The notes under the pieces were generated by a model. It searched no databases and was not told the origin of the DNA. It worked only from the letters and a program-made list of their open reading frames with translations. Below, piece by piece: positions 37,218-38,163 of a DNA stretch of 38,163 nt. This DNA comes from Planctomycetales bacterium (GTDB lineage Bacteria; Omnitrophota; Gorgyraeia; Gygaellales; Profunditerraquicolaceae): NCBI GenBank assembly GCA_005239725.1, contig SBBM01000035.1, forward strand, positions 1 through 38,163, given 5' to 3'. Position numbers and translations under genes: made by a program. Numbering within the stretch: the first letter of the stretch is position 1; every line of letters starts with the position of its first letter.

Positions 37218-38162
37218 TCATTTTAAGACAGCTTTAGGGCAGATTTGGTTGTAGGCGCAATACGCGCAGGCCATATAAGCCGGAGTAGCTTCAAAATTGT
37301 GCTTGCGGATGCCGCTTGACGCATCTTTAATGTTTTCCTTTATTTTTCCCAGGTTTTCCTCTATTACTTCATGTTTCCCGATAAGCCCGGATTCCAAAAA
37401 ATACAGCTCAACCCGCTTAGGCAAAACCCCGAATATATGCTTATAGGCAAAGGCGTAGAGCGCAAGCTGCATACTCTCTTTTGCGCGTTTATCCGCGTCT
37501 TTCTGTTTGGTAATTTCGGATGTCTTAAAGTCTATAATTACCGCTCTATCGCCATCGTTATCCACGCGGTCAAAACGGCCGCTTATTTTGTTATTTTCGT
37601 AAATAAAAGAGAAGTCTTTTTCGATAAATAAAGGTTTACTCTCCTGTTTCTCTTCCGCCTTAAAAAATCTCGCCAATGCGTCTTTACCGATACGGAAACG
37701 CTCTTCCTGATGTTTTTCGTCCAGGAACCCTTCGGGCTGAAAACTCGCCTCAAACGCCCTTAATAAATCCCCTAATTCCATCCTCTTGCCCGCCATTTTA
37801 AACTGGAAATATTTGGTTACGGCATCATGCATGGCCCGTCCATAAATAACCGTATGGTGCTCCATTATGGGAACGCGTAATATATGCACGTATTTATACT
37901 TCAAGGGGCAGGTAAGGTAATCATCGAGCTGATAGTAACTTAAAGGCAAAATCTTATCTTCGGGGATAACTCCGGGGGTTACTTTTTCGGATTCTGCCTT
38001 GGGCATGAAGCGTTCAATCTTTTCCAGGGGAGTAGTTTTTTTCTTTTCCCGGGTCTTTGCCTCTTCCCCCAGCGACTCAAGCACAAATTTGCTGATGCGC
38101 CTTACGCGCCTGCCGCCATAATCGCTGGCGGAAGCCAGATACAACTCTTCTTTAGCCCGGGT
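37218..38162 (-). CDS. C-terminal part of UvrD/Rep-type helicase fused to PD-(D/E)XK (AddAB-like, Fe-S staple) nuclease; 5' end outside window
   Basis: Frame stays open to the window edge: TRAKEELYLASA (helicase motif VI) continues into the ORF; YQLDDYLTCPLKYKY, GRAMHDAV, GRFDRVDNDGDRAVIIDFKTS, CAYCAYNQICP. Confidence 0.85.
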   Translation of the reverse strand, partial: TRAKEELYLASASDYGGRRVRRISKFVLESLGEEAKTREKKKTTPLEKIERFMPKAESEKVTPGVIPEDKILPLSYYQLDDYLTCPLKYKYVHILRVPIMEHHTVIYGRAMHDAVTKYFQFKMAGKRMELGDLLRAFEASFQPEGFLDEKHQEERFRIGKDALARFFKAEEKQESKPLFIEKDFSFIYENNKISGRFDRVDNDGDRAVIIDFKTSEITKQKDADKRAKESMQLALYAFAYKHIFGVLPKRVELYFLESGLIGKHEVIEENLGKIKENIKDASSGIRKHNFEATPAYMACAYCAYNQICPKAVLK

Positions 38163-38163
38163 C

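Overview
This 38 kb window is a bacterial chromosomal segment, probably from an uncultured anaerobe. A Candidatus Omnitrophota-like origin is only an inference from gene style. Nearly every gene is on the minus strand; the one clear plus-strand CDS is a SurA/PpiD-like PPIase at the left edge. Contents from left to right: ferredoxin plus a four-subunit 2-oxoacid:ferredoxin oxidoreductase (porCDAB-fd); YbaB; LUD protein; a nicotinamidase-like/NAPRT NAD-salvage pair; TlpA-like/CcdA; CutA; flavodoxin; YfiH/DUF167; RmuC; TtcA-like; prepilin peptidase; a branched-chain amino acid/shikimate cluster (ilvD-ilvB-ilvN-ilvC-leuA-aroE); an AT-rich putative type II restriction-modification pair; class II aldolase/orphan receiver/PFK; ahcY-metK; nucleotidyltransferase; PTS EI/HPr/EIIA(Ntr) with YvcK; three tRNAs (Gly-GCC, Leu-TAG, Lys-TTT); frr-pyrH-tsf-rpsB; and the C-terminal part of a UvrD-like helicase/nuclease truncated by the window end. 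No complete novel multigene defence system stands out. The most interesting signals are non-coding or small: (1) a family of short-unit hairpin repeats (TAGCGTA and TAACTAG types) starting at the 3' ends of genes and in two cases supplying the TAG stop codon; (2) a remnant of a second pfk N-terminus between ahcY and pfkA; (3) a rpsB leader with two mutually exclusive hairpins behind a promoter with a palindromic spacer; (4) an unannotated 42-aa membrane microprotein with a strong SD; (5) several MITE/REPIN-like inverted-repeat elements; (6) the putative R-M module itself; (7) a decayed PNPOx-like fragment. All calls come from reading the sequence and supplied translations; no searches were run.
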